64,000 nucleotides of DNA from Corydoras sp. C115 (lineage: Eukaryota > Chordata > Actinopteri > Siluriformes > Callichthyidae), in assembly GCA_019802505.1 (NCBI GenBank), contig JAFMOC010000031.1, positions 2,786,001-2,850,000 of the forward strand. Reading direction: 5' to 3'. The notes under the pieces are model-generated. The model did not search any database and was not told the DNA's origin. It was given only the letters and a program-made list of their open reading frames with translations. Of this stretch, positions 25,473 through 37,525 are shown piece by piece. Made by a program: the position numbers and the translations under genes. How positions within the stretch are numbered: position 1 is the stretch's first letter; each line of letters begins with the position of its first letter.

Positions 25473-25524
25473 CTTATAAGTGGCTTTGGATAAAATTGTC
25501 TGTTCAATGACTAAATGTAAATTT
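25473..25524 (+). repeat. SINE/LINE 3'-tail fragment
   Basis: TTATAAGTGGCTTTGGATAAAATTGTCTG and ATGACTAAATGTAAAT match the tail of the tRNA-derived SINE family at 35485-35680. No head is visible upstream. Confidence 0.7.
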
Positions 25525-26423
25525 AACCCCTTCTGTCTTTCTTCGCTTTGGTCCTTTTAAAGATACTTTGCGTGAGACACACTTTGAAAGTATGAAAGCA
25601 TATTAAATGCAGTAAGAACAGAGTTAAGCAAAAATAACATATTTGCACATGATCTAGATTAAGGCCAGAAAATAAGAAACAGTGTTTGTGTATTTCAGAT
25701 AAATGACATGTATATTAACATAAGCAGAAAATGTCTATTCTGATTGATGATTCAGAGAATGCAAATTGTGTAGCTAAACTTTGATTCTGTTCCAACTTTT
25801 AAAAAAAATGTAAATGCAAACACAAAAGATCATTAATTTTATGTCTAATCTTCTGTGTTTATAATTTACTTGACCAATGGCCTGACAGCTAAATCACGAC
25901 CGAAATGAAAACAGATGTTGGGAAATGTCCTGCTCCTCCACCTTCCCTCACTGCTGGTAGAAATTAAAACTTATTTTTCTTCAAGAGCTTTCCATGTTGC
26001 TTTGCAGAGGTAGTATTAAGATGCCAGTAAGGGCAAATTCACATAAATAGAATTTGTTATAAGGTGTTATATCAAAGGTGTTATGTTGTTTCTGTTGTTG
26101 TGATTAACGTCTTGTTGCTGTGACTAACAGTGTTCAGTACTTTCTGAGTTCCTCTAGGCAGGGCAGTGGTTGGCCTCCTAGTCAGTCTGGCTTTGACTTA
26201 ATAAATCTTCTTCTGTGACTGTTTGTATCTCAAAACATATTTTGCACATATTTTGCACTTTTTACCAGTAGCAGTATGGAGCTGATAAACTCCAAGGACT
26301 TTTTCGTTTCAGAAACAGTCACGCATTGTAACTGCTCAGTTTAAAAATGGCTGCATGCCTGGTAACTTCAAGATGGTGCGAAGGTCCCTGTGTTAAAGCT
26401 ACGAATCATGGTATTATCAAAGT

Positions 26424-26448
26424 ACACACACACACACACACACACACA
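26424..26448. repeat. (CA)n microsatellite
   Basis: About 12 CA units without interruption. Confidence 0.95.
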
Positions 26449-26856
26449 AATGTAACTTCTGTTCACTTAGAAATATCATCATGTGGAAACTTTAATTGTA
26501 TCAGAATCATAATTCTTTATTAATTAAAATAATGCATAAATTACCAAATTATGTACAGTATTTTCAGCAACTGGTGATCTAGGTCAGTTGTACCCATCGT
26601 GTGTTGGCAAAATTGAGTGTGTGTCTACAACAGAAAACACAAGACCCCACTGTTTATCTACTACAAATTCTTATTATCCTGTAATATATATCACTTTTTT
26701 GCCTATTAACACAGTTCAAGCTGTTTTTGAACGATAGGCCATTTAGACTGGCATTAGAAAATCTAAACAAGTTGAAAACAAAGCCCATCTGTAAGACATT
26801 TTAGACAGAAGTGTCTGCTTAATGCTTTAAATCTAGATGTAATAGCACTCAGCCAG

Positions 26857-27010
26857 ATGCAGCTCAGTGGTTAAGGCTTTGGACTATTGATCAGAAGGTT
26901 AAGGATTCAAATCCTGGTTCCGCCAAGGTGCCTTTGTGGGCCCTTGAGCAAAGCCTTTAACCTTCTCTGCTCCAGAGCTGATCTTTAATATCAGGTTGTG
27001 CATTTTAAGC
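26857..27010 (+). mobile_element. tRNA-derived SINE copy
   Basis: Head GCAGCTCAGTGGTTAAGGC (A-box like), then ATTGATCAGAAGGTTAAGG, GGATTCAAATCCTGGTTCCGCC (B-box region) and GGGCCCTTGAGCAAAGCCTTTAACC. This is the same layout as the SINE at 35485-35680. The 3' tail is diverged beyond about 27010. Confidence 0.85.
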
Positions 27011-28385
27011 CTAAATCTTTTGAACTGTTACTCTAAGATGCAACATTAAAACCGTTCTATGGTTAAAACCTTATGACAAATTGGCATCATTTTGTGGCTG
27101 ATCAGTTTTTACATGTATATTAAAATTTATTTTATATGTTCAGACCATAAGACATGAGCAAGAAGAGTCTGACAATTTAAAGCATGCTATTACCTGCTCA
27201 CTGAAAAAATATGAGCAGTGTACTCATGCGGCATTTGCCCACATTTTTTACAACATACAGATATTTTGTAATTGCTGGCATTTGCTTTCTAATTTAATAC
27301 CAGATCAGTTTTGTTTCTCATAAAGTAATATGTAGACCTGAAACACACTGCCGGGTTTAAAAAAAATACTTATTTTTCATATTAATCTGTAACATTTTGC
27401 CCCGTGTTTCAATCCACTTGTTATTCTGCAGAGTACGATCCAATTATACAGTTAGTATTCCAGCAAAACATCCATTTTACAATCCATACTCATGTCCACA
27501 TTCACTGAAATGACAAGATGCTAATGAAGCTTAGAGGAACAGACTGGCACATGTGATCATACATGACCTTCTTTGTCTTTGTACTTTTAACCTGTTGAGA
27601 ATTTATATGAATGCTACACAATTTAATGATGCATGAATCAAATGTCCCTGACTTAACACTTTAACCATATTAGTTTTTAATTAAAGGAGAAGTTCAATGT
27701 CATATAACATGGTGATGGGCCTACACTGGGCTTCTGTGCATCCACTGCACTGGTCCAATTTATAGCAAGGAGAAGGATGTGGATCAAGTGGCCTTAACCA
27801 GGCAGGTCCAGAAGTGTTATGAGGATTTTCTCGTTCAAAGGAGGAGCACTCCTGTCTCTCTGGGGACTAAGCTGCAGAGGTCTGAAGGGGTGACCTTTTT
27901 ACAGGCAGTCAATTTTTTGGGAGTAAGAAAACAGCCAAAGGCGAGGCTGTCTTTTTTTTTTTGACACGTTAAAAAACAGAAGACACTGCACATATTCTGC
28001 CTTTCCTTTTTCTTTATTTCATTTTTTTAATGAATTATAAGCATTATGCCAGGCATTGAAAAAAATCCATTTGTATCCCTTTTCATTTGCAGCCCTTACA
28101 ACGACTTCCTGGAACATTGTTATGGTGGGAATAAAAATGACAAAGCACATCCTCATATCCGCTACCCTAAATTTGAGGCAATGAAAAAGCAATGATACTG
28201 AAAAATGTGGCTGTGTTTACTTTTATGAACCATTATTTTGCAAGGGAGGGAAACAAGGGCTGCATGTGAAATGTAGAATTCGGTGGCACCGCATGTATGA
28301 GAGGATAACAAGCATTAATGAGCAAACACATCACGATTTTGGCATTCGGGAGAAAAAAAATGAATGAAAAAAACAACATGTAATC

Positions 28386-28388
<3 letters not shown>

Positions 28389-28433
<45 letters not shown>
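28389..28433. repeat. Poly(A) tract of 45 bases
   Basis: An uninterrupted run of A. I see no retrocopy or SINE body immediately before it, so it is listed as a homopolymer and not as a retroposon tail. Confidence 0.95.
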
Positions 28434-28437
<4 letters not shown>

Positions 28438-29550
28438 AGCAATGGAATGCTAAATATGTACAAACTTAGGGTCTTATTTAGATTCAGGTGAATTAGTGGG
28501 GCATTATTACCATATGCCTGAAAAACCATTTGGAATATCAGTGGAATAGAGTTAAAGTGATTTTTTTGGTGTCACAGTGGTATACAAACCAAGGCTCTTA
28601 TTGTATATATAAAAAAGGCTTTGGCAGAGTTACAGGCTCGTGGCAGCCAAAAACACAGAATGGCTTACCAGTTCATTTAAGAACTATTGGTGGATTGACT
28701 GAAGTAAATCCTTTCAATTAGCAGGCTGAATGCTGACTTGCGCGTTTGGGTGTGCTCTTGACAGTGCTGTAACCACCTCCAAAACCTCACTGAGAAGCCA
28801 AGAGAGAGAAATCTTTCTCTGCAATCATGGATTAGGCTTTAAAGCGGTAGACTTATCTGTGGAGATTGCCGTCACTCTGCAGACTCATTTGAACTCATTG
28901 AATTCATTCAAGTGATAACGATACCATCTCATCTGCACAATATCATAAACACTAATCTCATTTAGCATTAAGAAACTGCCAGGGTGGATGAGGGGGGGTA
29001 TAATGAGGGGAATTAAAATTCCAAAAGACAGTGTGCCGCCTTTCCACGCCATCGAGAAGGGAACATTTCCTCAAAAGACCCTATAAATGCACGCTGTGCT
29101 GTCGAGGTACACGCCGTCTTGCTCCTGACCTGAGAGATCACTGCTCTTCTGACTGTTTTATGTTTGATGTGCACTGACAGAGCAACAGGATGTGGCTTTG
29201 GAATTATGCTGTCTATAATTTAGAGCCGGCGCGGCTATGCTCCACCAGCTGTGGTGTCATTTATTCAGGGGCCTGTCATGAGAACAAAGTCAGAGGTAAA
29301 CAAAGATCTTCGGGGAACTTTTCTGATGCTGCCTGCTGTCATGATAAAAGGCCAGAGATGAACATCTTAAGTAATCACATTAGCTGACAATCGAGTTCGA
29401 TCATGGCTTTATTGTTGTACTTTTTTATGACTTAGTCCGGTTTCATACTACATAAATTAAGCTTTATTTGGGCATGATTCTGTTTTTATGAGCCACAATC
29501 CAGCAACAGATCTGAAATTAAATGTCTGGAATAATTTACAGATGGTTTCA
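28434..29550. other. Unique intron sequence with balanced-composition patches
   Basis: The stretch 28700-29400 is less AT-rich and repeat-free, with CpGs near 29030-29120 and 29220-29240 and a G-rich run near 28988-29007. No splice-flanked frame is visible. It may be a conserved non-coding block, which the sequence alone cannot show. Confidence 0.35.
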
Positions 29551-29745
29551 CATTTACATTTGGTCATTTAACAGATAATTAAAAATAAAAAGTCACCAAA
29601 GCAACTTACAAGTATCCTAACTTGGTTGGGGGTCAGAACACAGGGTTCAATGCTCCTGGAGCAATGAGAATTAAGGGCTGATGGACCCATGCTGGTAACT
29701 TTAGTGCACCTGGGTTTTGAAACCCAAATATAACCAGGAATGCTG
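29551..29745 (-). mobile_element. tRNA-derived SINE copy, reverse orientation, diverged
   Basis: TGGTCATTTAACAG, AAAGCAACTTACAAGTATCCTAACTTGG, GGTCAGAACACAGGGTTCA, TGCTCCTGGAGCAATGAGAATTAAGG and GGTAACTTTAGTGCACCTGGGTTTTGAAACCC give, in reverse order, the tail, body and B-box region of the family at 35485-35680. Confidence 0.8.
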
Positions 29746-30109
29746 GAGTGAAGATAGTTTTTAATAAAAACTAAAACATGCACAAAATAACAAACTGCTA
29801 AAAAAATGCTAAACAGTGACAGTCCTTGTGGGAGTGCACTTCTAACAAGTGGCGCCTTTCCATTGCTACTTTTATTTTGTCGTAGAGCGTCATCCACTTT
29901 CCATTTCTATTACTAGTTGAATCGCTTCAAGATACTCCCTGCGGCGCTCATTTTGGACCTCAACAGATCCAAAGTGCACTGGCTCCACACCTCATAGATT
30001 TAACTCACGTCTTCAAGATGACAGCATATGTAAAGCCGTATGTAAAACATGCTGTGCACATGGAGTAAAGTCTCTGCATGCCACATTGGTTTATTCCCTA
30101 CCTATGGAA

Positions 30110-30325
30110 ATGTACCATGGAGAGTGTGAGCCAGGCTCTCTGGTCTAACATTAGTGTATAATCTAACAAATACTCCACTGAATGGAGGGAGAGAACTTCA
30201 ACAGACACACTCCACAATGTTGTAGAAAGCATTTCCAGAATAATGAAAGCTGCAAAAAGGGGACCAACATAAAAGAGAATGGCATAGATTTTCCTGTAGG
30301 TGTCCCAATACTTTTGTCCAGTACT
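30110..30325 (+). mobile_element. Tc1-like DNA transposon remnant (3' terminal part)
   Basis: The reverse complement reads GGACAAAAGTATTGGGACACC, then GTTGGTCCCCTTTTTTGCAGC, GGAAATGCTTTCTACAACATTG and TTGGAGTGTGTCTGTTGAA. This is the terminal-repeat end and downstream region of the same Tc1-like family as 13383-13655, in opposite orientation. The last part (AGAGCCTGGCTCACACTCTCC) still follows the element. No intact frame remains. Confidence 0.75.
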
Positions 30326-30884
30326 TTTAACCACAGTGAGCATGGTTAGTATTGCACCCTTAGGGGTAAACAGGACTTCCACTAATGTGTGATTATGACC
30401 TGAAAAATTGATTGTGGTGTACCTTTATTTAAGGTATAACAATTATACTCTGGTCTCCTTCCGCAGTGTACATATATTAGTTTTAGATATGAGTTATTTT
30501 AACTGGGGAAAGATAAAATAGCCAGAGAAAAATTAGTCGCATGTAAAATCTTCCCTGAGATTTTCTTACACCTTCCTCAACTTTAATAACTGCTCTAGTT
30601 CGGGGACAAAAATAATTCAAGCAGTGTTCTAAGAACTCATTTAGCCCCCTCTTTTACAACTTATGGTTTATTCAATTAATGACAAAATGCCCAAAGAGTT
30701 ATTCTGGATAGATCTGGTTCCAGTGCAGACCATGGTGTTACCAAAACCTTTAAGGCCTTTCCTTCCATATCTTACAAACCTGTTCATGGCACACTGCAAT
30801 GATCATATCACGCTATCCCACCCCGCCAATAGTATTTTCACCTCTTCTGCCTACATCTTTAGATAGCAGTGGTGGTTGCGTATC

Positions 30885-31370
30885 TACACATATCTACACC
30901 GATGGGCATGGTGGTCTCAAAATGAGGTGTGTTCAGGTAAATTTCTGACATACAACTATCTTGGCAAAGTAAAATACAGATGCACCACTGACTAAAAGCA
31001 ACCAGACAGATGCCAATGTGCATTGATATCTTGGCAGTGATTTGTCAACACATGTGCGTACACCCCCTGCTTGTTACGCACACATGAACATGCAGCAGTG
31101 CACAAACCCAGTAAATCCAGTTAAACCCAAAATAAAATAACATTTATCTACATCAACACAAAATGTGCTGTTGAATTAGATATCCACCAAAGTTAGACGA
31201 CGGCTGGCTCTTAAAGAAAATGACAAGTGACACTCTGATTGGTTTATTGCACCTTCCACCTAGAACACACTCATGAATAATTAAGAGAATTAGTTTATGC
31301 CTTTTGCGCCTTACGTCATCACGATAGCAAAGACACACGGACATGCCCTAAATCCAGCTGCATGGTTAAC
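30885..31370. repeat. Dispersed MITE-like repeat, copy 1
   Basis: The core at about 31207-31351 (CTCTTAAAGAAAATGACAAG, CTGATTGGTTTATTGCAC, then GTCATCACGATAGCAAAGACACAC and GACATGCCCTAAAT) recurs at 43010-43122. The 5' part (GAGGTGTGTTCAGG, TATCTTGGCAAAGTAAAA, TGGCAGTGATTTGTCAAC) belongs to a repeat I recall as common in fish. No coding capacity and no clear target-site duplication are seen, so the class is uncertain. Confidence 0.65.
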
Positions 31371-32734
31371 GGCTCGCTAAAGATCAGGCCCTAAGTTTTA
31401 CTAACTCTCCCAAACCACCATATTGAGGAATAACAATTATTCCACTGACAAACTCACTTGCATAACATTTCTTCTCCATTTTGATGTTTAATGTGAACAT
31501 TAAGCTCTTGGCCCATATCTACATTTTATGCTTTTGCTGCTGCCATAAATGGCTGATTAGATAACTGCATGAATAAGCAAGATTACAGTTTTTCCTAATA
31601 AAGTGGCTATTGAGTGCACACATTGGAAGAACAAAATATATACTCTTGACAGTTACACCCAAACTAGAGCCATAGCCCACACAGAGCACAATGCTCTCAA
31701 GGGAAACAAAACCTTTAATGTTATTTATATTAAGTTACTTCCGAGCAGCTTTACCATTAACCATTAACATTCTGCTCAAATAAGGAATTATGTAGACTGC
31801 CCAGGCTCCAAGAGCCCCCAGAGGGCCAGACTGACTGGATGTGCTTATCTTATTAGGCAAAATGCTGGGGACATGTTGCTACCACGTGTACAAAGTTCAT
31901 TGGAAAGAGTACAGAAAACAAATCTAAAATGTGTCCAAACAGACTATTTACGTGATAAATGCATTCATTTAAATAGACAGCTATAAATATAGGAGTATAT
32001 TTACATGGTCAAATTTATTCTTGCACTGTGTATGACAATAACACAGTCAAATTTTTCAACTCAGAATAAACAAAGGTATATTTACCAAGTATCTGAATAT
32101 TGTATTAGTGTGAAAATAGTAGCTCAAATCAGATTGAGGAATTTGTATTTACTTGTAGAATTTGTTTCTTGTTGATATATACCTCTGCATAAAACTACAA
32201 ATTGACTACAGTTCCGTTTTGTACAATACGCTCATTTTTATAATATTTCATTATTTAGCAGTTATGTGACCCAATTGAAACCTTCATTAATCCCCCTTAT
32301 TGATTTCTTCTTCGAAGTTTAAAACTAATTTAATTGTCTTACTGTATAGTCTATGCAGGAGGGACCTGATGCTATAGAGGATTTTGATCTGCACAAAGAA
32401 AGAAAGAACTGGTTACTTTAGAACACATTCAGAATACATTATTTTAGGACAAGGATTCTGATCCTTAGTTAAATCTTGCTGCAGCAGAGTTGATGCTGTT
32501 TTCAGAGATTTATGAGCTAAGACTTGCCAGCTTCCACAGCAGAGATGTGATCGTGCACTAAATGTTGACTTCTAATTGTGTGCTTTTCACCTCTGGGGGG
32601 TTCAAGAAAATGCTTTCAGTCACAGTTGAAGTTTAGACCTTTAGTGAATTAAGACAATGTCAATATCTGTTCTGTTTATTTAAGTATAATGCATATAAAT
32701 GTAATTTAATTTAGTCTACAAAATGTAATACAAG
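31371..32734. other. AT-rich unique intron sequence
   Basis: Nothing recognised. The composition is strongly AT-rich, especially 31970-32350. Confidence 0.4.
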
Positions 32735-32945
32735 CAAGAAGATCCTGGGTTTGATTCTAAAGCAGGCAGGCTTGAGACCTTTCTGAACTCTGTATGTTCT
32801 TCTCATGTGAGTACTGAAAATGTATTTATCCTTGGCTCTGATCTATAATGAACTGACAACCACTACAGGGTGTTTCCCTTCCCTGTACCCTAATACCCTG
32901 CACCCCCTGCCATAATCCTTATTAGGATAAATGGAGTGCAACACT
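32735..32945 (+). repeat. Diverged V-SINE-like copy
   Basis: CCTGGGTTTGATTCTAAAGCAGG (B-box region), TGTATGTTCTTCTCATGTGAG (degenerate central block), ACTGACAACCACTACAGGGTGT and ATTAGGATAAATGGAG (tail) appear in V-SINE order. It is an old copy. Confidence 0.6.
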
Positions 32946-33498
32946 GCCAATTTAAGACACACATAATGAGTTATACATTTGTTTATTTCTATAATTTCTA
33001 ATCTACATTTTTTTTATCCAAAATCCTCTACTGTAATCTCAACATGCAAAACCATACGAGCATAGATTTTAAGCAAACATATATTTCACCTCGCTCCAAA
33101 GTGACTAGGTGCATATTCACTATATTGCGTTATTCCTTGTTTAAAGTACAAGCCAAAAATCCATACAGCAAACACAAGCTGCTCAAGGAGATATCAAGAC
33201 CAAACAAAGCTTGTCTAACCCAATAAAATACTGCCATCAAAAGTATGTGTATAGAGATAATGGGGGAGTAAGCCAAGTTTTGTACTGAGTCAGATGCTGC
33301 CAGAAGCTCCTTGCTATTGGCGACCCAGGAGCTGCACAGATGGAGCCAGATTGGCCGGTGAGCCGATTATATGCCCCTTATATTAATGCAGGGAGAGAAG
33401 AAAGGAAGAACATCAGCCACCTGCACCGGAGGGAAGTTGCGGATCAGTGCGCTGCCATGTCCTCTATTCCTAGCAAAGTCAGAACGTCAGTGTTGTTA

Positions 33499-33549
33499 AA
33501 AAAAAGAAAAAAAAAAAAAGAGAGAGCGAGAAAGAAAGAAGAAAAAAAT
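33499..33549. repeat. Purine-only low-complexity tract
   Basis: A and G runs interrupted by a single C (GAGCGAG), with AAAGAAAGAAG units. It is a likely site of strand asymmetry or a triplex-prone tract. Confidence 0.85.
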
Positions 33550-33649
33550 CCACTTTTCCATGCAAGCTGGCAACCGCTGCCTGTCCAGCCTCATTGTGAG
33601 TGACAAACAGCAGCCGCTTAGGAATAGATCACCAGAGACTGGGCTGGCT

Positions 33650-35174
33650 GGCAGAAGACCCATACTTAAGGCTAACATTTAAGCTATTTACTGAATGGGG
33701 TCATTGACTCTCTATTGTGTATACTACCAAATCACTTATGATAAAATATATAGCAGTAATATCCATGGATTATTTACATACAGAGGCATATAGCAATCAA
33801 AATTCTACATACAAGGTGTGCATTCTTTTAAGAAACATATTCTGACCACACTATTAGTTTCCTTTTTCTCCCTATAATCCAGTGTTTGTGTGTAATGTTT
33901 TATTCATTCTAATACTGTTCTGCCGTATTACAATAATGTAAAAATGCAATTTCCCTTTCATCATCTATTCTTATTAAATGTAAAACTGACAATCTTTATG
34001 GAAAAAGGGACAGCTTTAAGTTGAAATGCAGTTGAGCTTGAAATATCTGCATTATTCATAGCTACCTTACAACTGTTTTTAAGCCCTTTAACCTCATAGT
34101 AGAAGCAGGGATACGCTTCTGCACCTCATCACAGCTTCCTCCTATTTAAATGTGTCAGAGGGAGAAAAAATGTAATTCACTTACACAGTCCTGCACAGCC
34201 CTGAGTCTAAAGAAGTTGTGGAAGTAAACTGTTAATACAGCATAAACGCTGCTCTTAAAAGCCAGATAAAGTATTTCTCTGCTTCTTTAATTCAGTCCAG
34301 CGTCTTAACGCTTCCCCCCTTCAGATTTTGGCGTCTTTGAATATGGGATCACCATCAGCCTAATTTTGTTGTACAGCTTAAAATTTGTCTCCATGAATAG
34401 GAAATGAGGGGATAACTAATAAGGACGCAGTCATGCGGACTGACCCTTAGTGCTGCTCTACTTCTCATTTTCATGAAAAGCAGTCAGGGCTGATCTCCAA
34501 CTGTGGAGCTCTGTGAAATGGCTTTCTGGTTAATTTTCCTGACTGAAGCTATTCAGAAACCAACGACTCTCCAGATCCAGACACGAAGCAACTCGGCTGT
34601 AAACCAGATGTAGTTTTTTTGGTTTTGTTTAGTTTTTTTTCTGTCTCTGCTCTGCAGTGAACAACCAATTTCCAAATATGCATGATGAAAAGCTTCCTTG
34701 TTTTGAAGCAGTTGGTACATTAGGTTCATTCAGACGGTACGATTTATACTTCCTAGGCTGCGTACATGCATCTGACTCAGCAGATGGGGAACAGAATGCA
34801 ATAAAGTCTTAATGCCGCTGGCAAAAAGAGAAATCTATATGCTAACAAGTCTTGAAACCATGTCATATAAAGGTAAATGACCTGAGGGAACAAAGATCAA
34901 ATGTCAGCAATGGGCTCGTCAGCAGTAGGCTGACTTTCTAAATATGAAAACATCATTTTCTTTTTCTTGTTTTGTCACCAACTTCAATGAAATCATAAAA
35001 AAATAAATAACCAAACAAATGTCAAGAACATTAGACATGAAACTTCAAACTGGGTCCAGAAACAAATACAAAATAAGATTTACTGATTTACTGTTCTGCA
35101 AAAAATGTAAATGATTTTGATATTATTATTAGTAGTAGTATTACGAGTTATTATTGTTCTTTCATTTACAGTAA
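33650..35174. other. Unique intron sequence; balanced patch 34080-34600
   Basis: No repeat family is recognised. The stretch 34080-34600 is less AT-rich and repeat-free and could be a conserved non-coding block. No exon is seen. Confidence 0.35.
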
Positions 35175-35484
35175 CAGTCAAAAGTTTGAACACACCTCCT
35201 TCTTGCTCCGTTCTCTGTTTGCTCCACTTACCATATAGATGAACTCTGCAGTACATCTGTTTGCTTTGTTTTGTTATAATCCCCTGTAGGTTCTCTGCTC
35301 TCTATTGGTCAGGACCATCACAGAACAGGTATAATTTGGGTGGTAGATTGTTAATTGTCAGTTCTGCAGTGACACTGATGTGATGAGGGGGTTTTAGTGC
35401 AGCAGTGCTGCTGTAGTTTCATTTAAACACCTCAGTGACACTGCAACCATTAATGAACAGAGTAAATAGGACATACACCTAACA
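35175..35484 (+). mobile_element. MITE-like element, 5' part (interrupted by SINE)
   Basis: It starts with CAGTCAAAAGTTTGAACACACC, then TTCTTGCTCCG, CTCTCTATTGGTCAGGACCATCACA, GGTAGATTGTTAATTGTCAG, GCAGTGACACTGATGTGATGAGG and GCAGTGCTGCTG..TTTAAACACCTC. Parts recur at 37375-37525, 39248-39327 and (reverse) 40230-40300. The family is common in fish genomes, from memory. It has no coding capacity. The SINE at 35485-35680 splits it from its 3' part. Confidence 0.75.
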
Positions 35485-35680
35485 GGGGCGTGGTAGCTCA
35501 GTGGTTAGGGTGTTGGGTTATCAATCTGAAGGTTGGGGGTTCAAATCCCAGGTCCACTGAAGTTACCAGTGTGGGTCCTTGAGCAAGACCCTTAACCCTC
35601 ATTGCTCCAGGAATGTTGTGATGAACCCTGTGCTCACCTTGTAAGTCGCTTTGGATAAAAGCGTCCAATAAATGACCCAA
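35485..35680 (+). mobile_element. Complete tRNA-derived SINE, best-preserved copy of its family
   Basis: The A box TAGCTCAGTGG is at 35494-35504 and the B box GGTTCAAATCC at 35538-35548, the spacing expected for a tRNA-type pol III promoter. Then follow CAGGTCCACTGAAG, CCTTGAGCAAGACCCTTAACCCTCATTGCTCCAG and a tail CTTGTAAGTCGCTTTGGATAAAAGCGTCC. This tail type is shared between fish SINEs and their partner LINEs. It reads as a tRNA pseudogene head, not a functional tRNA gene. It sits inside a MITE-like element. Confidence 0.9.
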
Positions 35681-35800
35681 TTTTGTACTGTAGTCCACAA
35701 ACAGATGGACTACAGTCTGGAATTGTAGAACTACTAAGTCAATCTTTACAGGAAGTGGAACTGAGAACATGGACAATAAGTGGTGAAAACTTTTGTGTGG
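35681..35800 (+). mobile_element. MITE-like element, 3' part
   Basis: TGGACTACAGTCTGGAATTGTAGAACTACTAAGTC, ACAGGAAGTGGAACTGAGAACATGGACAATAAG and GTGGTGAAAAC continue, in the order I recall for the family, the element begun at 35175. The interrupting SINE lies between them. Confidence 0.65.
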
Positions 35801-37374
35801 TATAACAAATTAGAGGCTGATCAGCTCTGACTCTGATGTTCAGTTTGTCTGCACATCACTCATGTCTTCAGATTGCAGACATAAATTTACTGTAGGTGAT
35901 GCATCATGAAAGTGAAATGTGTCATAGTCTCACTGTTTGTAACTCAGAAGCTAAATATGCTCCTTATATAATGTAGTTAAACAGCAACTTTATTGATGTT
36001 TGACAGAATTTTTTTATATAAATAACCTATTATTAACCAGCTAGCTCACTTAGGACAAACATAATTTATTCTGTTATTCAAGTATAATTAGATACAAAGC
36101 ACATCTATATGGTAAGTAGTTTTTTGGACTAGGTCTTGGACTAGGTCTGAAGTATTTAGATGGTATTCTAAAATATGTGGCCCATGATAGGTCTCATGTC
36201 AATAACCGTTTTTATCTGTGCACATCATAGAGATCAAGAAATGTATTAAAGTCCTTTATGGGTTGAAGGATCCATGAACATACCAGCAAGTAAAAGGGAG
36301 ATAATAAATTGCCCACATGACTGTATCAATCACTACCATTCCCTTCGGGACGATAGCCCATGGGCTCTCCAGATGTTAAACTACCATAAAATAAACAGTA
36401 AAACATTGCTATATAGATTCTGTTTTAAATAAGCTGTTAAAAAAGGTTTTCTGCAGTTTGCAGCCATGGTTTTCATTATGTTCTGTTATCAGAAGTAAAG
36501 CAGGCATTTTGTGCAAAATAATAATAATGGTTACCAAGCACACCACTTTACCCTTTTCCGAGCTGGGCTGAGTTTTAATGCTTCATAATTAACTAAATGG
36601 TTAAGATTAGAGAGCACTCTAATCATAACTTAGAGCAATGGTTACACCACATAAGCGCTTCAAATAATAAAAGAATGAGTCCGTCAATGCTGGCACAAGC
36701 ACTTCAGAGACCGAGAAGACATCCTCAACAGCGCTTAAGGCCTCTTCCAACTGATGAAGCACACTGAGTCACAATGCTTTTGCTAGTGACATTTGCTTCA
36801 AGTGAATGATTTCTGATAGAAGAGAAATCAGAAAATTGCTTGTTAAATCTAAGATATGTCTTGCATGGCCCAGCAGCAAGACTGAACAAACAAAGACCTG
36901 TCACTTCATTAAGCATCACAAAGCTAATGCATATAAATCATTAGCCAGTGTGGCTAGTGCCAGCTTTTTTGCAAACCAGTTGTGACAGGTGAGAACAGGA
37001 TTTTGTATTTTTTTAATGAAAAGGCCCCTGACCTAGAGTACTGAGAGCTGTGTGAGAGGTTGCGCAGTGGGATTAGCTAATGTGGAGTGTCAAAACACTC
37101 TAATTAACCCTTTGAACACTCTCCGTCACTTATGAATGCACTGTTTAAAGATACCGTATTTTGAACATGGAAGGCGAACATTGTAAAAAAAACAAAACAA
37201 AAAAATGCAGTGACAGGATGCCATGTGCAAGTATTAAGCTTTTAACAGGTTTGAACACAAATCATTAGACATTATTAAAATCTAAACCATGTGCTACTGA
37301 GACATTCACTGTCACAGCAGTGAACTGCTTCATATAAGACATAAACTACTAGACAAAAAAATGCAGACACCTAC

Positions 37375-37525
37375 ACATTACATACACTCCCTCTATTTGT
37401 TAGTCCCCTCTTGGATCTGTGTTCTCCATTGGTCAGGACAATCACAAAGCAGATAATTTGGGTGGTTGATTGTTTATTATCAGTTGTGCAGTGACACTGA
37501 TACAGTGAGGAGGTGTTAGAGCCTT
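37375..37525 (+). repeat. Second copy of the MITE-like family
   Basis: TGTGTTCTCCATTGGTCAGGACAATCACA, AGATAATTTGGGTGGTTGATTGTTTATTATCAGTTGTGCAGTGACACTGATACAGTGAGGAGG aligns with 35300-35395 with about ten differences. The 3' part is absent. Confidence 0.85.

Noticed and set aside
27779..27964. 61-codon plus-strand frame suspected as a retroelement fragment
   Set aside because: I found no reverse transcriptase, gag or protease motif, and no match to a remembered family.
28230..28433. 45-base poly(A) as a possible processed-pseudogene tail
   Set aside because: No gene-derived or SINE sequence precedes it on either strand and no target duplication is seen.
35485..35560. tRNA-like sequence with A and B boxes
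   Set aside because: It is the head of a SINE: body and tail follow directly and many sibling copies are present, so it is not a functional tRNA gene.
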